DNA of 64,000 nt from the NCBI GenBank assembly GCA_963753585.1, contig CAVWCU010000002.1, positions 124,001 through 188,000 of the forward strand, read 5' to 3'. Shown one piece after another: positions 15,891-25,300 of the stretch (positions are counted from its first letter, which is position 1; each line of letters starts with the position of its first letter). The DNA is from VRUE01 sp963753585 (lineage in GTDB: Bacteria > Actinomycetota > Thermoleophilia > Solirubrobacterales > 70-9). A model generated the notes under the pieces. The model had not been told where the DNA came from. It made no database searches and worked only from the letters and a program-made list of their open reading frames with translations. The translations under genes were made by a program, and so were the position numbers.

Positions 15891-16130
15891 ATGCGCATGC
15901 GTCAGAGCATCTCCCAGTTCGAGACGGCCTTCGAGCAGGAGACATCACTCGAGCGTCGCCGCCGCGAGCAGCTTCGCCGGCGAGCCGCCAACCGTTCGCG
16001 GGCGCGGCGGATCACCCGCAGCGAGCAGGAGAGCAAGGTGCGCTTCAGCGTCCTCGCCGTCTGCCTCACGGTGACCGTGGTCGTCGTAGTCGTATCCATG
16101 TTCGAGGCGCTCGCCTTTCTGATGGCGTAG
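15891..16130 (+). CDS. Small single-span membrane protein
   Basis: 79 residues from ATG 15891; ATG 15897 and an overlapping GTG 15801 are alternatives. The N-terminal about 50 residues are highly charged and helical (ERRRREQLRRRAANRSRARR), followed by one membrane span (VLAVCLTVTVVVVVVSMFEA, about 55-74). Not recognised. It is probably an inner-membrane protein with a basic cytoplasmic coiled coil. TACGGT at about 15859-15864 could be its -10 box. Confidence 0.55.
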   Translation: MRMRQSISQFETAFEQETSLERRRREQLRRRAANRSRARRITRSEQESKVRFSVLAVCLTVTVVVVVVSMFEALAFLMA

Positions 16131-16173
16131 CGCTCTGCGCCCGACCCTCTCGGTTGAATAGACTCGCGCGCCG

Positions 16174-16749
16174 ATGGCAAGACGTTCGCTGAAGCCACAG
16201 CTAAATCAGATCCGCGCCTGGGTGCGCCAGGGTCGGACCGACGCCTGGATCGCCCACCAGCTCGAAGTCAGCGCCTCCGAGCTACGCGAGTTCCGCAAAC
16301 AGCACGGCTTCACGCCCGATGAGGAGGATTCCGCCGCGGGCGAGATCGACCTGCGCGACGAGATCGAGGCCGAGATCGAGGCCGCGGCTGCCGAGGAACC
16401 CGAAGAGGAAGACGAAGACGAGCCCGAGTCCGAAGCCGACGAGGACGGCGAGGAGAAGGAGCGCTCAGGAGACGCGGGCGGGGACAGGCCGAAACGCAGG
16501 CGCCGCCGAGGCCGCCGCGGAGGCCGCGGGCGACGCAAAGACCTCGAGGCAAGCTTCGACCACGGCGAGACCGACGGCTACGGCCTTTGGCTCGACCCGG
16601 CGGTCAAAGACAACCCCGTGTATGCCGAGCACTGGGCCGGCAAGCGGGAGGTCACGGTGCGGATCGACGCCGATCAGATCGTGATTCGGCGTGCTGGCGA
16701 GGCGCCTGAGCCCGGCAGTTCGGGCGATTCCGCCGACTCAGACGACTAG
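16174..16749 (+). CDS. Conserved-looking hypothetical with acidic and Arg/Gly-rich segments
   Basis: 191 residues, ATG 16174, with TAGACT (16159-16164) 9 bases upstream and no Shine-Dalgarno. Residues 1-48 resemble a helix-turn-helix (IRAWVRQGRTDAWIAHQLEV). A strongly acidic region (50-92) and an Arg/Gly-rich patch (RRRRRGRRGGRGRR, about 107-120) follow, then a small C-terminal domain with YGLWLDPAVKDNPVYAEHW. The opposite charges suggest nucleic-acid or ribosome contact. No function is assigned. Confidence 0.7.
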   Translation: MARRSLKPQLNQIRAWVRQGRTDAWIAHQLEVSASELREFRKQHGFTPDEEDSAAGEIDLRDEIEAEIEAAAAEEPEEEDEDEPESEADEDGEEKERSGDAGGDRPKRRRRRGRRGGRGRRKDLEASFDHGETDGYGLWLDPAVKDNPVYAEHWAGKREVTVRIDADQIVIRRAGEAPEPGSSGDSADSDD

Positions 16750-16774
16750 AGAGCCAAGCTTCGCGAACCGGCAC

Positions 16775-16871
16775 GGCCCGCGGGTCCTGTCGCTGCAGGG
16801 GACCCACCGCCCCTTCCGGTCGCTAAAGCGTCCTCAGGGGCGGTTCCCCCTACAGCGCCACCCGCGGGAGG
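16775..16871. repeat. Palindromic repeat, copy A
   Basis: About 97 bases, differing from copy B (17442-17538) at one base. The outer stem (CCGCGGGT... / ...ACCCGCGGG) encloses a GGGGACC.CCGCCCC / GGGGCGGTCCCC stem with a tip around CGCTAAAGCG. This copy lies just past the stop of the membrane-protein gene, whose coding region holds three more copies. Confidence 0.8.
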
Positions 16872-16884
16872 AGCGTCGGGAGGG

Positions 16885-19278
16885 CTACTGAGCCTGAGGG
16901 GTATCGGGAATCTGGCGGAGCGGGGCGTTGGCTGGGCCGCACGCCTTCGGGTTTAGCTTGCCGTGGAGTCTCCAGACGGTGACTTCGCCGTTGCGCTGGA
17001 TTGGGGTGGCTGCTTTGTCTTCGCGGAGCCAGCGGGGCTCTGGGGAGGGAATTGGGGCGTCGGGGTGGAGGAAGTTGAGGAAGGGGCTGGTGATCAAGTA
17101 GTCGAGGTCGGCTTCGTTGACGGCGGTGCGGAAGGCCGCGCAGGTGGGGATCGCGTTGAAGGCGGCGTGGGGGCCCTTTTCGCCCAGGTAGACGACGTGG
17201 TTGGAGAGGTCGGTGCCGTAGAAACCGTATTGGAGGAAGCCGGCGGTGGTGCCGGCGAGGCCGATGCGAGTGTCCTCGCGGTCTCGGGACCACTGGTAGG
17301 CGGCGTCGAGGCCCAGGCCGGGGATTTCCGAGCCCGCGGCGAAGCGGTCGCGGAGGTAGTCGCGCTGGATTGGATAGCCGATCGCGGCGATCAGCAAGAC
17401 AAGGACTGCGAAGCCTGTGATCACCAGGGACAGGCGGGGTCGGCCCGCGGGTCCTGTCGCTGCAGGGGACCCACCGCCCCTTCCGGTCGCTAAAGCGTCC
17501 TCAGGGGCGGTCCCCCCTACAGCGCCACCCGCGGGAGGAATCGGTCTGGCTATCGAACCGCCACGGCTGAGCCAGAGGAGTGCTGCTGGAACGACGACTA
17601 CTAGAAATGCCAGCGTGACTCCGAAGACGCGGGCTGGGTCGCGGAGGACGGCGTCGGTGCGGTTGGTGATGACCAGAACGGCGAGCAAGAAGCCCAGCAG
17701 GGTCCATTCGCGCCAGCCGTCTAGGCGCCGGAAGGCTAGGGGCAGGAGGCTCAAGCCGAGGAGGATGGCTGGGACGGCGTAGCGGATGTTGATGCCGAAG
17801 CCGACCGGGGCGCCCTCGGCACCGGCGGCGCTGAGGGGGGTGAACAGGTAGGCCAGTAGACCGAAGAGGGCGACGGCTCCCATCCAGCGCAGGACCCGAT
17901 CGTGGCCACGGAGAAGCACCAGCAGGCCACCGGCAACAGCTGCTGCGATTACAACCGGCCAGAGGGCACCGAAAGCCTGGTCCAGGCCGGGGCCGAAGTA
18001 CTCCCGCCAGACGCCCGTATCCGTCGCGTAATGCACGATGCTGAAGTCCGGTCGCCCCTCCTGCAGCCGCTCGGGGTGAGGGAGCGAAATCGGCCCAATG
18101 CTTGTTGCCTGTGGAAGCGGATTTCCCGCCACGATCAGGTTGCGCAGGTACCAGTAGCCGCCGCCCAGGAAGGCGGGAATCAGCCACCAGCCTGCTGCAG
18201 CCCAGCGCTTCCCCGCTGGGGACAACACAAGCACCGCAAGCGTCAGAGCCGCAGCCATAGCTACCGCAGTCGACTTTGTGCCCACGGCCAACCCCACGGC
18301 CAACCCTGCGGCTGCTACTGCCCAACCCACGCCAGTAGACGCATCTCCCGCGGGTGGCGTGGGGGGAGGGGGGTCGAGGACGGACCGTGGCCCGCCCGCA
18401 GTGCCCCCCTCCCCCCGCGACAGGACCCGCGGGCCGCTACGTGTCCAGGCAGTGATCAAGATCGCGACGGCAGCTAGGAGGAGCGCGGCAGCTACGAGGT
18501 CGTTCTTGGCCGCTCCGGGCTCGCGAACGACGAGCGTGTGGCACTCAAGGACGATCGCCGCTGCCACAACCGTCAGGTGCCCCCGCCCATACGGCCGGCC
18601 GATGCACCATGCGGCTAGGAAGCTGATCGCAAGGAAGCCGAAGTTCAAAAACAAGGACAGCGTGTCCCTTTGCGTCAGCAGGATCCCCTCGGCGTGCAGA
18701 AGCTCCGAGTTCAGGGGATAGAGCCAGTTGGTGAAGACCGTCTCGGTGTAGTGGAGGCCCGTCGTGGAGTGGCTTTTGGCCATGTCCACCGCGAACGGCA
18801 TGTGGTACCAGAGGGAGTCGAAGTTGAAGATCCCCCGGTCCAGCGCATCCTTGGTCGTGAGCCCCCAATGCGCAAAGACGACCGCAATGACCCCGACGGT
18901 CACGACCCAAGCGAGCAAAGACGCCCCTCCGGCGGGTGGCGTCGTAGGGGGGACCGCCCCTGAGGACGCTTTAGCGACCGGAAGGGGCGGTGGGTCCCCT
19001 GCGGCGACAGGACCCGCCGGCCGGAGCGTCCACGCGAGGCCCGCCAGCAGAATCGACGAGCCGACGAGGGTCCAGGCGTAGAGGAGCCCGACCGTGCCGA
19101 GGATCTCACCGAGCCAGACGAGCAGGGCAATCGCCACGACGCTCTCGACAAGCCGCGCCGGCGCCCCGTCCCAAGCCGGAAGCAGACGCTGCCGCAAACG
19201 GAAAGCCGTGAACCCCAGCGACAGGCCGACAGCCGCCAGGCTGAGGATTCCGAGGATGTAGGTGCCGGCGCTAACCAC
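16885..19278 (-). CDS. Polytopic membrane protein, GT39/ArnT-like, carrying three in-frame palindromic repeat insertions
   Basis: 797 residues, GTG 19278. About 12-14 membrane spans, an early periplasmic loop with NFDSLWYHMPFAVDMA and a C-terminal soluble part (about 640-797) are the layout of GT-C glycosyltransferases of the dolichyl-phosphate-mannose or ArnT type. An Asp in the first loop is consistent with this, but the donor is unknown. Three Pro/Gly/Ala-rich hydrophilic linkers, at about 86-118, 282-311 and 581-612, are encoded by copies D, C and B of a palindromic DNA repeat. They fall between membrane spans and keep the frame open in both orientations. The gene starts 22 bases downstream of the FtsB-like stop. 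Confidence 0.75.
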   Translation of the reverse strand: MVSAGTYILGILSLAAVGLSLGFTAFRLRQRLLPAWDGAPARLVESVVAIALLVWLGEILGTVGLLYAWTLVGSSILLAGLAWTLRPAGPVAAGDPPPLPVAKASSGAVPPTTPPAGGASLLAWVVTVGVIAVVFAHWGLTTKDALDRGIFNFDSLWYHMPFAVDMAKSHSTTGLHYTETVFTNWLYPLNSELLHAEGILLTQRDTLSLFLNFGFLAISFLAAWCIGRPYGRGHLTVVAAAIVLECHTLVVREPGAAKNDLVAAALLLAAVAILITAWTRSGPRVLSRGEGGTAGGPRSVLDPPPPTPPAGDASTGVGWAVAAAGLAVGLAVGTKSTAVAMAAALTLAVLVLSPAGKRWAAAGWWLIPAFLGGGYWYLRNLIVAGNPLPQATSIGPISLPHPERLQEGRPDFSIVHYATDTGVWREYFGPGLDQAFGALWPVVIAAAVAGGLLVLLRGHDRVLRWMGAVALFGLLAYLFTPLSAAGAEGAPVGFGINIRYAVPAILLGLSLLPLAFRRLDGWREWTLLGFLLAVLVITNRTDAVLRDPARVFGVTLAFLVVVVPAALLWLSRGGSIARPIPPAGGAVGGTAPEDALATGRGGGSPAATGPAGRPRLSLVITGFAVLVLLIAAIGYPIQRDYLRDRFAAGSEIPGLGLDAAYQWSRDREDTRIGLAGTTAGFLQYGFYGTDLSNHVVYLGEKGPHAAFNAIPTCAAFRTAVNEADLDYLITSPFLNFLHPDAPIPSPEPRWLREDKAATPIQRNGEVTVWRLHGKLNPKACGPANAPLRQIPDTPQAQ
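17442..17538. repeat. Palindromic repeat, copy B (inside coding sequence)
   Basis: Almost identical to copy A (one difference in about 97). It lies in the frame of the 16885-19278 gene and encodes a linker reading PPAGGAVGGTAPEDALATGR. Confidence 0.85.
18346..18434. repeat. Palindromic repeat, diverged copy C (inside coding sequence)
   Basis: It shares the outer arms (CCGCGGGTGGCG / CGACAGGACCCGCGG) with the other copies, but the middle stem is GGGGGGAGGGGGG / CCCCCCTCCCCCC and the CGCTTTAGCG tip is replaced. It still encodes an in-frame linker in the 16885-19278 gene. Confidence 0.75.
18925..19024. repeat. Palindromic repeat, copy D (inside coding sequence, opposite orientation to B)
   Basis: Reverse-complement orientation relative to copies A and B: GGCGGGTGGCG, GGGGACCGCCCC, GAGGACGCTTTAGCGACCGG, GGGGCGGTGGGTCCCC, CGACAGGACCCGCC. 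It is in frame and encodes GPVAAGDPPPLPVAKASSG. Confidence 0.85.
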
Positions 19279-19299
19279 CGGATGCCCTGCTGAGGACGG

Positions 19300-19662
19300 C
19301 TAGAGGCCGTGGACGACGATCGGGGTCTCGCCGGGGGCGACCATGCCCTGGGCGCGTGCCTTGCCGTTGAGGTAGATCGGGTCGTCGGCGTGCTGGACCT
19401 GCCAGTGCAGGCGGGTGTTTTCGTCCTGCACCTCGTGCAGCTTGGCTTTGGCGGCCGTCGTCGCCGTGTAGGTCTTGACGAAGTCGATCACCGGGTTGAG
19501 GTAGGAGTAGAGGACGGCCGCGAGCACCAGGGTCAGCGCGACCCGGCCGACACGGTCCCAGTGGACGCGACTCGCGCCGCGCCGCGCCGCAGGACGGCGA
19601 GCGGCTGGGCGGCGCCTGGGCGGCGCGGCGGACCTTCTCCTCGCCTGCGCGCGCGCTGCCAT
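19300..19662 (-). CDS. Septum-formation initiator family (FtsB/DivIC-like)
   Basis: 120 residues. It has a long Arg/Pro/Ala cytoplasmic tail (1-33), one membrane span (VALTLVLAAVLYSYLNPVID, about 41-60) and a periplasmic coiled coil (about 62-95), then a short conserved end (PIYLNGKARAQGMVAPGE). This is the bitopic layout of FtsB/DivIC in the divisome. Its place directly downstream of enolase (48-base gap) repeats the eno-divIC order common in bacteria. Confidence 0.85.
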   Translation of the reverse strand: MAARAQARRRSAAPPRRRPAARRPAARRGASRVHWDRVGRVALTLVLAAVLYSYLNPVIDFVKTYTATTAAKAKLHEVQDENTRLHWQVQHADDPIYLNGKARAQGMVAPGETPIVVHGL

Positions 19663-19709
19663 GCCCGCTGCTACGCGGTCGGGGCCCGCATTCCTTCATG
19701 GTGCCCGAC

Positions 19710-21005
19710 CTACGCTGAGCGCTGGTGGAACGCTTGCAGGCCGGGAAACACAGCCGCGCCGCCCAGTTCCTCCTCGATGCGGAGCAGGCGGTTGTACTTG
19801 GCAACCCGGTCAGAGCGCGAGGGGGCGCCGGTCTTGATCTGGCCGGCGCCGGTGGCGACGGCCAAGTCGGCGATCGTCGTGTCCTCGGTCTCGCCCGAGC
19901 GGTGGGAGATCACCGCGGTGTAGCCGGCATCGCGGGCGATGCGAATCGCCTCCAAGGTCTCGGTGAGGGTGCCGATCTGATTGACCTTGACCAGGATCGA
20001 GTTGCCGACGCCGGCATCGATCCCCCGCCGCAGGCGCTCCGGATTGGTGACGAAGAGGTCGTCGCCGACCAGCTGGACCCGCTCCCCCAGCTTCTCGGTC
20101 AAGAGCTTCCAGCCGTCCCAGTCCTCCTCGTCCATGCCGTCCTCGATCGAGAGGATCGGGTAGCGCGAGCAGGCGTCCTCCCAGTAGGACGCCATCTCCT
20201 CCGGCGAGAGCGAGCGACCCTCGTGCTCGAGCACGTAGGCGCCGCTCTCGAAGACCTCGCTGGTGGCCGGGTCGAGGGCTATGAAGACGTCTGTGCCCGG
20301 CGTGTAGCCGGCCGCCTCTACGCCGGCCAGCACGGCCTGCAGAGCCGCCTCGTTGGACTCGAGGTTCGGCGCGAAGCCGCCCTCGTCGCCAACCGCGGTC
20401 GAGTGGCCGCTCGCCGCGAGGCTCTTCTTCAGCGCGTGGAAGACCTCGGTGCCCACCCGCAAGCACTCCGAGAAGCTCGCCGCTCCGGCGGGAACGACCA
20501 TGAACTCCTGGAAGTCGACCGAGTTGTCGGCGTGGGCCCCGCCGTTGAGGACGTTCATCATCGGTACCGGCAGCACGGTCGGCTCATCGCCGCCGTAAAG
20601 CCTGGCCAGGTAGCGAAAGAGGGGTTCGCCGTTGACCATGGCGGCGGCCTTGGCCGCTGCCAGAGAGACGCCTAGGATCGCGTTGGCGCCGAGCCTGCCC
20701 TTGTTCGCGGTTCCGTCGAGCTCGATCATCCTCGCGTCGAGCCCAGCCTGGTCGCTCGCATCGAGTCCCTTCAGCGTCTCTGCGATCTCACCGTTGACGT
20801 TGGCGACCGCGCGCGAGACGCCCTTGCCGGCCCAGGCGTCGCCGCCATCACGCAGCTCGACCGCCTCGAACTCGCCGGTGGAGGCGCCGGAGGGCACCGC
20901 GGCCAAGCCGCGGGCGCCCGACTCGAGCGCGACTTCGACCTCGACGGTGGGGTTGCCCCGAGAGTCGAGAACCTGACGGGCGTGAATGGAAGAGATGCCA
21001 CTCAT
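19710..21005 (-). CDS. eno: Enolase
   Basis: 431 residues, ATG 21005, full family length. It converts 2-phosphoglycerate to phosphoenolpyruvate with two Mg2+. Visible are ARQVLDSRGNPTVEVEV, PSGASTG (substrate loop), NVLNGGAHADNSVDFQEFM, the metal ligands in FIALDPATSE, SIEDGMDEEDW and LVGDDLFVTN, the catalytic Lys in ILVKVNQIGTL, and the signature SHRSGETEDTTIADLAV. It is followed by the FtsB-like gene and preceded, 29 bases away, by the parvulin gene. Confidence 0.98.
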   Translation of the reverse strand: MSGISSIHARQVLDSRGNPTVEVEVALESGARGLAAVPSGASTGEFEAVELRDGGDAWAGKGVSRAVANVNGEIAETLKGLDASDQAGLDARMIELDGTANKGRLGANAILGVSLAAAKAAAMVNGEPLFRYLARLYGGDEPTVLPVPMMNVLNGGAHADNSVDFQEFMVVPAGAASFSECLRVGTEVFHALKKSLAASGHSTAVGDEGGFAPNLESNEAALQAVLAGVEAAGYTPGTDVFIALDPATSEVFESGAYVLEHEGRSLSPEEMASYWEDACSRYPILSIEDGMDEEDWDGWKLLTEKLGERVQLVGDDLFVTNPERLRRGIDAGVGNSILVKVNQIGTLTETLEAIRIARDAGYTAVISHRSGETEDTTIADLAVATGAGQIKTGAPSRSDRVAKYNRLLRIEEELGGAAVFPGLQAFHQRSA

Positions 21006-21034
21006 TCGACCAGCCGCGTTCAGCCCGGCGGGCG

Positions 21035-22348
21035 CTATTCGCCTTCAGGCGCAGCTTCCGGGGCGCCTTCAGGGGCGACCCCGGCGGGGAGTTCGGTGGC
21101 CCCGGGCGCGGCTGCCGATTCGAGCTTCGACGGGCGGGGCCGCTGGGCGAGCTGCTGCCCTTCGGGGGTCAGCACGCTCACCGATCCGGGCTGGGCCGGT
21201 TTGATCGGGGTGATCAACGCCGGACAGGCTTCGGGCGGTTCCGACGGGTCGGCTTCGAAGCAGGCGGGGTTGGCTTCGGTCGGCCGGCCGTCGCTCTCGT
21301 AGTTGGCACAGCGGGAGATCAGAACCTCCGCCGTGCAGAACGTGCGCGAGATCCATCTGCTGTTGTAGCTGCGCAGGAAGGCGGCGAAGTCCTGCTGGGC
21401 CATCTGTTCGGCCAGCTGACTGCGGATCTGCGATTCGGTTTCTTCGAGCCCCTGGACTTTCTCGGGCGTGATCTTCGCCACTTCGAAGACCACGAAGCCG
21501 CGGTCTTCTTTCAGCGGTCCTTCGATCTCGCCCTGCTCGGCGCCGAAGACCTCGGCGTTCAGGGGTTCCGCCACGCCACCCTCGGAGAGGCCCGTCTGGA
21601 GCCCGCCTTTGTTTTTCGTCGCCGGGTCCGTCGAGTACTTCTTCGCGACCTTTTCCCAGCTCTCGATCGAGTCGTCCTTTTCGAGCTCCGCCTTGGCTTC
21701 CTCGACCTTCGACTCGTCCTGGTTGACGACGATCCGGATGTCGCGGCTTTCGGGGGTCGTGAACTGGCTCGCCTTCGCCGCTTCGTAGAAGTCCTCGATT
21801 TCGCTGCTGCTGGGAGCCGGCGCGTCTTCCTGGATCGCGCTCTGGATTTTCCCGCTGAGGATCTGGAGGGTCACCCTCCGGTCGACGTCCTCTTTCGTGT
21901 AGCGGGATTCTTTGAGAAATTCCTGGTACTGCTTTTCCGTCTGGAAAGACTGTTCTTTGAGTTTCTCCAGTTCGGCGGAGACTTCCTGCGGCGTGACCGT
22001 GAAGTCCATTTCCGCCGCCTCGCCCTGGATCCAGATCGAGTCGAGCAGTTCGCCGAGCGCGGTTTCCTTGAGGCCGTCGTACTGTTCGTCGCCCGGTTTG
22101 GGGACGGGGCTGATCTGCGCCGCGGCCGCGGCCTGGACGACGGCGCGCCGGAATTCCTCGTCGGTGATCGTGCCGATGTCGTCGGGAACGTCCTCGACCA
22201 GGGCCACGGCCCCGGAGGGGATGCTGGGATCGCCAATCCCGTCGGCGATCGCGATGCCGGCGAAGAGAAGAGCCAAGAGGGCCGCGAAACCGACCAGGAG
22301 GAGACGTTTCTGCCCCGCCGCTTTCCTCTGCCGCTGATTCGACGCCAC
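21035..22348 (-). CDS. Membrane-anchored parvulin-type peptidyl-prolyl isomerase (PrsA/SurA-like)
   Basis: 437 residues from GTG 22348; TTG 22369 is an alternative, and longer readings would overlap mfd. An N-terminal membrane anchor (LLLVGFAALLALLFAGIAIA) is followed by a SurA-N-like helical region and a PpiC rotamase domain (SRDIRIVVNQDESK to GFVVFEVAKITPEK, with the KYSTDP..KNKGGLQTGLS core). The C-terminal about 110 residues are Pro/Glu-rich with four cysteines. It probably assists folding of exported proteins. Lys and Glu codons are often AAA/GAA, unlike the AAG/GAG preference of adjacent eno and mfd. It sits between mfd and eno on the same strand. Confidence 0.88.
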   Translation of the reverse strand: MASNQRQRKAAGQKRLLLVGFAALLALLFAGIAIADGIGDPSIPSGAVALVEDVPDDIGTITDEEFRRAVVQAAAAAQISPVPKPGDEQYDGLKETALGELLDSIWIQGEAAEMDFTVTPQEVSAELEKLKEQSFQTEKQYQEFLKESRYTKEDVDRRVTLQILSGKIQSAIQEDAPAPSSSEIEDFYEAAKASQFTTPESRDIRIVVNQDESKVEEAKAELEKDDSIESWEKVAKKYSTDPATKNKGGLQTGLSEGGVAEPLNAEVFGAEQGEIEGPLKEDRGFVVFEVAKITPEKVQGLEETESQIRSQLAEQMAQQDFAAFLRSYNSRWISRTFCTAEVLISRCANYESDGRPTEANPACFEADPSEPPEACPALITPIKPAQPGSVSVLTPEGQQLAQRPRPSKLESAAAPGATELPAGVAPEGAPEAAPEGE

Positions 22349-22394
22349 CGAGCGGGCAGCATAGATCAAATGCCAGCGCCCAAGCGGCGCCGCG

Positions 22395-25300
22395 TCAGGT
22401 TGCGGGGCTCGGCGCGGCTTCCGGCTCCTGGGCCTGCCTTGCATCGCGTATCGCCGCGGCCATCGCAAGGACCGCGGCAAGCCTCGCCTCCGGCTCGTCG
22501 GGAACCCGCACCGCAGCCGTTTTCTCGCGCCACTCATACAGGGCTCCCTCGACCTTCTCGGCGAGGACCGCAGCCCCGTCGGAGTCGAGCTCGACCCCGG
22601 TCACGCTGAGGCGCCCGCCACGGAACTCGACGCTGCGCGCCCCGGCCAGGCCCAGTTCGATCCGGGCCCGCTGCAGCGCCAGCAGGTTCTCGGCCTCGGG
22701 CGGGGGCGGCCCGAAGCGGTCGTCGAGCTCGTCGCGGATCGCCCGCAGCTCACCGGGCTCGCGGGCCGCGGCGATGCGTCGGTGGACGTCGATCTTGGCC
22801 GCCTCGAAGGGAACGAAAGCAGCCGGCAGGAACGCGTCGACCGCGACGTCGAGCCGGACCGGCTCCGGCGCCTCCTCCTCCCCGGCCGCCTCGCGCGCGG
22901 CGCCGACCGCCTCGTCGATCATCTGGCAGTAGAGCTCGAAGCCGACCGCGGCGACGTGCCCGGACTGCTCCTCGCCGAGCAGGTCGCCGGCGCCGCGGAT
23001 GTCGAGGTCGCGCATCGCGATCTTGAAGCCGGAGCCGAGCTCGGTGTGGTCGGCGAGGGTGGAGAGCCTCGCCGCCGCCTCCTCGCTCAGGGCCTCGGCG
23101 GAGGGGTAGAGCAGATAGGCGAAGGCGCGCTCGCGGGAGCGGCCCACGCGGCCGCGGATCTGGTAGGCCTGGGCGAGGCCGAGCTGGTCGGCGCGCTCGA
23201 CGATCAGCGTGTTGGCGCTGGGGATGTCGAGCCCCGACTCGATGATCGTCGTCGTCACCAGGCAATCGGCGTCGCCGCGCAGGAAACCGAGCATCGTCTC
23301 CTCCAGCTGCGTCTCGTCCATCTGCCCGTGCGCTTCGGCGAAGCGGGCCTTCGGCACCAGGCCGCGCAGGCGCTCGACCGTCTCCGGCAGCGAGTCGATC
23401 CGGTTGTGCAGGAAGAAGGCCTGGCCGCCGCGCTCCCGCTCGCGCTCGATCGAGTGCCGCACGAGATCCTCGTCGTAGGGGCCGACGTAGGTACGGACCG
23501 GGCGGCGGCCCTCCGGCGGCGTCTCGATCGTCGAGATGTCGCGCAGTCCGGCGAGGCTCATCTGCAGCGTGCGCGGGATCGGCGTCGCCGAGAGCGAGAG
23601 GACGTCGACCTTCAGCTTCAGCTGGCGCAACAGCTCCTTCTGCTTGACCCCGAAGCGCTGCTCCTCGTCGACGATGACGAGGCCGAGGTCCTTGGCCCGC
23701 ACGTCGCGCGAGAGCAGGCGGTGGGTGCCGATCAGAACGTCGACCTTGCCCGCCTCGAAGTCGGCCAGAACAGCCTTGACCTCGGCCGGCTTGCGCAGGC
23801 GCGAGATCCCCTCGACGACGAAAGGCAGGTCGGCGAGGCGCTCGCGGAAGGTGCCGAAATGCTGCTGGGCGAGGATCGTCGTCGGCACCAGCATCATCAC
23901 CTGCTTGCCGTCGGCGGCGGCCTTGACCGCGGCCCGCAGCGCCACCTCGGTCTTGCCGAAGCCGACGTCGCCGCAGACGAGCCGGTCCATCGGTTGCTCG
24001 GCCTCCATGTCTCCCTTGACCGCCTCGATCGCTTCCACCTGGTCGGCGGTCTCGCGGTAGGGAAAGGCAGCCTCCATCGTCATCTGCCACTCGCCGTCGG
24101 CGCCGAAAGCGTGACCCTTGCGGGTCCGTCGCTCCGCATACAGGTTGAGCAGCTCGCCAGCCAGAGCGCCGGCGGCCTTGCGCGCCCGCGCCTTCATGTT
24201 CTGCCAGCGCTTGCCGCCGAGGGCGGAGAGCGAGGGTTCGCCGCCGGCGCCGACGTAGCGACTCAGCTTCGCCAGCTGGTCGGTGGGGACGTAGACGCGG
24301 TCCTCGCCCTTGTATTCGAGGTAGAGGTAGTCGCGGGTGACGCCGCCGACCTCGCGCGTCTCGAAGCCGGCGAAGCGGGCGACGCCGTGGTCCTCGTGGA
24401 CGACGTAGTCGCCGACCCGCAGGTCGCTGAAGGCGAGGCGGGTGCGGCCGGCGCCGGGAGCGCGGGCTTCGGCGCGGCGACGGCGGTGGACGAGGCGGCG
24501 GAAGGGGTAGACGGCGAGCCGCAGCTCGGGGCTGACGAAGCCCTCGCGCATGCGCGCCTCGGCGAAGGTCAGCCCGGGATTGGGCGAGAGGCGGCCGCCC
24601 TCAAGCAGGGCGGCGTCGAGCCGGTCGAGCCCGTAGCGCGCCCGCTCCGCCTCGCCGCGATCGTCGAAGGCGACCACCGTGCGGTAGCCGGAGCGCACCT
24701 GCTTCTCCAGCTCGGCCTCGGCCTCCTTGACGCTGCGGGCCGGCGACTCGGCCCGGGCCGCACGGAAAGCGTCCTCGTCGTCGCTGCCGGCAGCGGTAAA
24801 AGAAAGTGCGGCGCGCTCGGCGAGGGGCGCAGCGACGTCGACGTAGAGGTGCCGGGCATCCTCGGCGTGCATCGCCGTCGTCGCGTCCTCCCAGTGGTCG
24901 CGCAGCGCCGGCTCGATCTCCCCGGCCGCGGCGAGGAGCACCGCCGCGGAGCCGGGCACCAGGGCCAGGGGCGGGCCGAAACGCTCCAAGGGAAGGACCT
25001 CGGCCAGACTCGGCGCCTCCCGGCCCTCCTCCTCCGCCTCCATCGCGGCCAGCTCCGCAAGCTCGCGATGCTCCGCATCGAGCTCGGCGGCGGGGGCCAG
25101 CTCGACCCGCTCGGCGTCGCCCAGGGAGCGCTGGGTGAAGGTCGAGAACCAGCGCATCGACTCGACCTCGTCGCCGAAGAGCTCGATCCGCACGGCGCGC
25201 TCGACGGTGGCGCCGAAGGCGTCGAGGATGCCGCCGCGGACGGCGAACTGACCGCGCTCCTCCACCTGCTCGACGCGTTCGTAGCCGGCGGCGGCGAGGT

